Below, one piece after another: positions 62,103-64,000 of a stretch of DNA of 64,000 bases. A program made the position numbers and the translations under genes. This DNA is from Saprospiraceae bacterium. Its GTDB lineage: Bacteria; Bacteroidota; Bacteroidia; Chitinophagales; Saprospiraceae. The notes beneath the pieces are model-generated. The model was not told where the DNA came from, made no database searches, and saw only the letters and a program-made list of their open reading frames with translations. Every line of letters begins with the position of its first letter. The first letter of the stretch is position 1. The stretch spans positions 62,001 to 126,000 of the forward strand of contig JAGFJA010000021.1 of NCBI GenBank assembly GCA_024103005.1, written 5' to 3'.

Positions 62103-64000
62103 TTATTCGGTTTCAGACTTATCAGCTTTCTTTTTCTTTCTCTCAAATAACTTATCAAAAAATTTCTTTGTTTTTGAAGTATCTTTTATTTCAGTGCCAT
62201 CTGAGTTCTTATCAAGAATACCATGTTCATTCCCCTCAACTTTTAATGAATCCAAACCCAGAGAATCTACCTGAGTCGTATCTGCGACGTAGTTGGTAAA
62301 GGCACAATTCAACTTAGCTCTGGATTCTTCTGACAAAGGTGCAAACTTTTCTATGACATATTTTTCAAGAGATTTATCTTTCTCCACCTTATTCAAAAAT
62401 TTACCAACAATGGGCAAAGCTGTAAAGGCACCAGTGAAGTTTCCATTCAAATGAATTTCCGGAAATTCCCCTCCAACCCAAGCACCTGCAATCAATCCAG
62501 GGTTAGATGCAATAAACCAGCCGTCACTACAATCCTGGCTTGTTCCTGTTTTACCTGCAAGATCTTCTTTAACCTGATATTTCCATTTAACTGAGCCGCC
62601 TGTGCCCTGATTAATTACTCCCTGCATCATCGATCTAATCATATCGGCGTTTTCCGGATTCATTACCTGATCGTTCACTTTTAAACTCAAATCAGTATTA
62701 TCGATTATCACATTTCCATCTGAGTCAACTACTTTAACTATGTATTTTATAACCGGCCTGTTACCGTGATTGACGAGTGTGGAATAAGCTCTTATCATAT
62801 CAAAAAGAGAAATATCGACAGCACCTAAGCTAACGGAAGGCTCATAAGGTATGTTTGAAGTTATTCCCAGTTTTTTAGCAAAATCAACAACTGTGTCAAT
62901 CCCTGTTTTCAACATTATATCAACAGTAGCGCAATTCAGAGACTTGGCAAGAGCTCCGGCCATAGAATATTGACCGCCATAGCCACCCTCAAAGTTTTTA
63001 GGCGACCAATTATCAAACTGAGGATATGTCTTTTGAGTGTTATCGTAATAATCACATGGGTTCAGACCTTTTTCCAGTGCAGCGGCATAAACGATAGGTT
63101 TCATGGTAGAACCAACATGTCGCTGTGCTTTCACATGATCATATTGAAAAAATTTATTATCAATACCTCCCACCCAGGCCTTAATAAATCCAGTCTGTGG
63201 CTCAGCAGCAAGAAATCCAGCAGATAAAAATTGCAAATAATAGATAAGTGAATCTTTCGGGCTGAGGGTCATTTTTTTCTCACCGGTGGTACTATAGACA
63301 ACCATTTCCCTTGGAGCATTAAAGACACTGTCTATATAGTGGCTAGACATACCTGCCTTTGCAAGATACTTATATCTCTCGGTATTCATAACAGCCTTAT
63401 TTAAAAAGGCAGTATCCTTCCAGGGCAATTTAATCCATCTCATTTGTTGGGTATAAAGATCCTGAAGTTCCTTCATTTGTTCACTTACAGCCTCTTCAGC
63501 ATATTTCTGCATGGAGAGGTTGATCGAAGTATATACTCTAAGCCCGTCGGTATAAATATTATACTCTGAACCATCACTCTTTTTAAGCTTACTCAATTGA
63601 TTTTCCAGGTCAATTCTTGCGAATTCTCTGAAGTAAGTAGCTATCCCTTCTGTATGGGTTTCATTGACATAATGCAATTTTATATCCAGCTTAGATAATG
63701 AATCGAGACTATTTTTTGTTAAGTAACCATACCTTTCCATCTTTGAAAGAACAGTATTCCGCCTTTTCTTAGCAAGGTCCATATTGTTCAGAGGATTATA
63801 CTTTGTCGTAGCTTTGAGCATTCCCACCAAAGTGGCTGATTCTTCAGGTTTCAGATGAATTGGTGTTGTGCTGAAATATTGTTTTGCCGCTACATCAATA
63901 CCAAACACATTTCCTCCAAAAGACACTGTATTAAAATACATGGTTAGCAACTTCTCTTTCGAGTACATTTTTTCAAGTCTCTGAGCGATGATAATTTCTC
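62103..64000 (-). CDS. Penicillin-binding protein 1A-type, C-terminal part (runs off the right edge)
   Basis: The frame is open to base 64000 and continues upstream past the ATG at 63968, because the preceding codons read EIIIAQRLEK, which fits the glycosyltransferase domain of PBP1A. The visible 632 residues contain the end of that domain (MYSKEKLLTMYFNTVSFGGNVFGIDVAAKQYF) and the transpeptidase domain. The active-site motifs are STMK (GSTMKPIVYAA), SLN (KSLNCATV) and KTG (AGKTGTSQ). A basic, low-complexity C-terminal tail (KKFFDKLFERKKKKADKSE) follows. It synthesises and crosslinks peptidoglycan. Confidence 0.93.
   Translation of the reverse strand, partial: EIIIAQRLEKMYSKEKLLTMYFNTVSFGGNVFGIDVAAKQYFSTTPIHLKPEESATLVGMLKATTKYNPLNNMDLAKKRRNTVLSKMERYGYLTKNSLDSLSKLDIKLHYVNETHTEGIATYFREFARIDLENQLSKLKKSDGSEYNIYTDGLRVYTSINLSMQKYAEEAVSEQMKELQDLYTQQMRWIKLPWKDTAFLNKAVMNTERYKYLAKAGMSSHYIDSVFNAPREMVVYSTTGEKKMTLSPKDSLIYYLQFLSAGFLAAEPQTGFIKAWVGGIDNKFFQYDHVKAQRHVGSTMKPIVYAAALEKGLNPCDYYDNTQKTYPQFDNWSPKNFEGGYGGQYSMAGALAKSLNCATVDIMLKTGIDTVVDFAKKLGITSNIPYEPSVSLGAVDISLFDMIRAYSTLVNHGNRPVIKYIVKVVDSDGNVIIDNTDLSLKVNDQVMNPENADMIRSMMQGVINQGTGGSVKWKYQVKEDLAGKTGTSQDCSDGWFIASNPGLIAGAWVGGEFPEIHLNGNFTGAFTALPIVGKFLNKVEKDKSLEKYVIEKFAPLSEESRAKLNCAFTNYVADTTQVDSLGLDSLKVEGNEHGILDKNSDGTEIKDTSKTKKFFDKLFERKKKKADKSETE

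Noticed and set aside
1-64000. CRISPR arrays, insertion sequences, prophage or integrase genes
   Set aside because: No regular repeats with spacers, transposase domains or terminal inverted repeats with target duplications were seen on reading the window; a dedicated repeat search was not run.

Overview
The window looks like a chromosomal segment of a Bacteroidota (Bacteroidetes) bacterium, possibly a member of Saprospiria or a related environmental lineage (that finer placement is a guess). The signs are: AT-rich DNA; promoters with the Bacteroidota -7 motif TAnnTTTG placed about 20 bases before many start codons and almost no Shine-Dalgarno sequences; type IX secretion (T9SS) C-terminal sorting domains; a fused E1 alpha/beta 2-oxoacid dehydrogenase; DUF4296 and OprP-type porins; and a kynureninase/kynurenine monooxygenase pair. 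No insertion sequence, prophage, integrase or CRISPR array was seen, so most of the window reads as ordinary core and metabolic chromosome.

Layout. 1-6.6 kb: an esterase-like fragment, DUF3467, ruvB, aroE, an acetyltransferase, an MFS drug exporter, a molybdenum-cofactor-sulfurase-like aminotransferase behind an unusual palindrome-rich promoter, and a FUSC membrane protein. 6.7-12.7 kb: a SpoIIM - DUF4129 - DUF4350 - MoxR - DUF58 operon with a divergent RDD gene. 12.7-15.1 kb: kdsA and a flavoprotein. 15.3-20.5 kb: an oligopeptide-type ABC importer (lipoprotein plus two permeases) followed by two small beta-barrel-like secreted proteins. 20.8-25.8 kb: a sialidase, a flippase-like membrane protein and unknown secreted proteins. 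25.9-30.5 kb: an orphan ABC ATPase and a pdhA - MBOAT - AlgJ-like operon for extracellular O-acetylation. 30.7-32.3 kb: recF, DUF721 and tRNA-Arg.

32.4-38.9 kb is the most distinctive part. It is a denitrification island in which a minus-strand operon (outer-membrane barrel, lipoprotein copper nitrite reductase NirK, NirV-like SUMF1 protein, SCO copper chaperone, Fe-S-type Rrf2 regulator) faces norC-norB (nitric oxide reductase). The roughly 400-base region between them carries two clean palindromes, one overlapping the predicted -33 region of the nirK-side promoter and resembling the NsrR half-site. Together these genes would reduce nitrite to nitrous oxide, with the regulator probably sensing NO.

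39-64 kb: a glycosyltransferase fused to a gutted phosphoglycosyl-transferase-like domain, kynU-kmo, NDH-2, a T9SS-exported esterase broken by an in-frame stop directly before its catalytic GFSMG motif, a GH31 alpha-glucosidase, rhomboid - rlmH - SWIM genes, sixA - DUF4296, an OprP-like porin with a T9SS protein, a catalytic/non-catalytic M16 peptidase pair, LptF/G, the fused E1 alpha/beta enzyme and a penicillin-binding protein that runs off the right edge.
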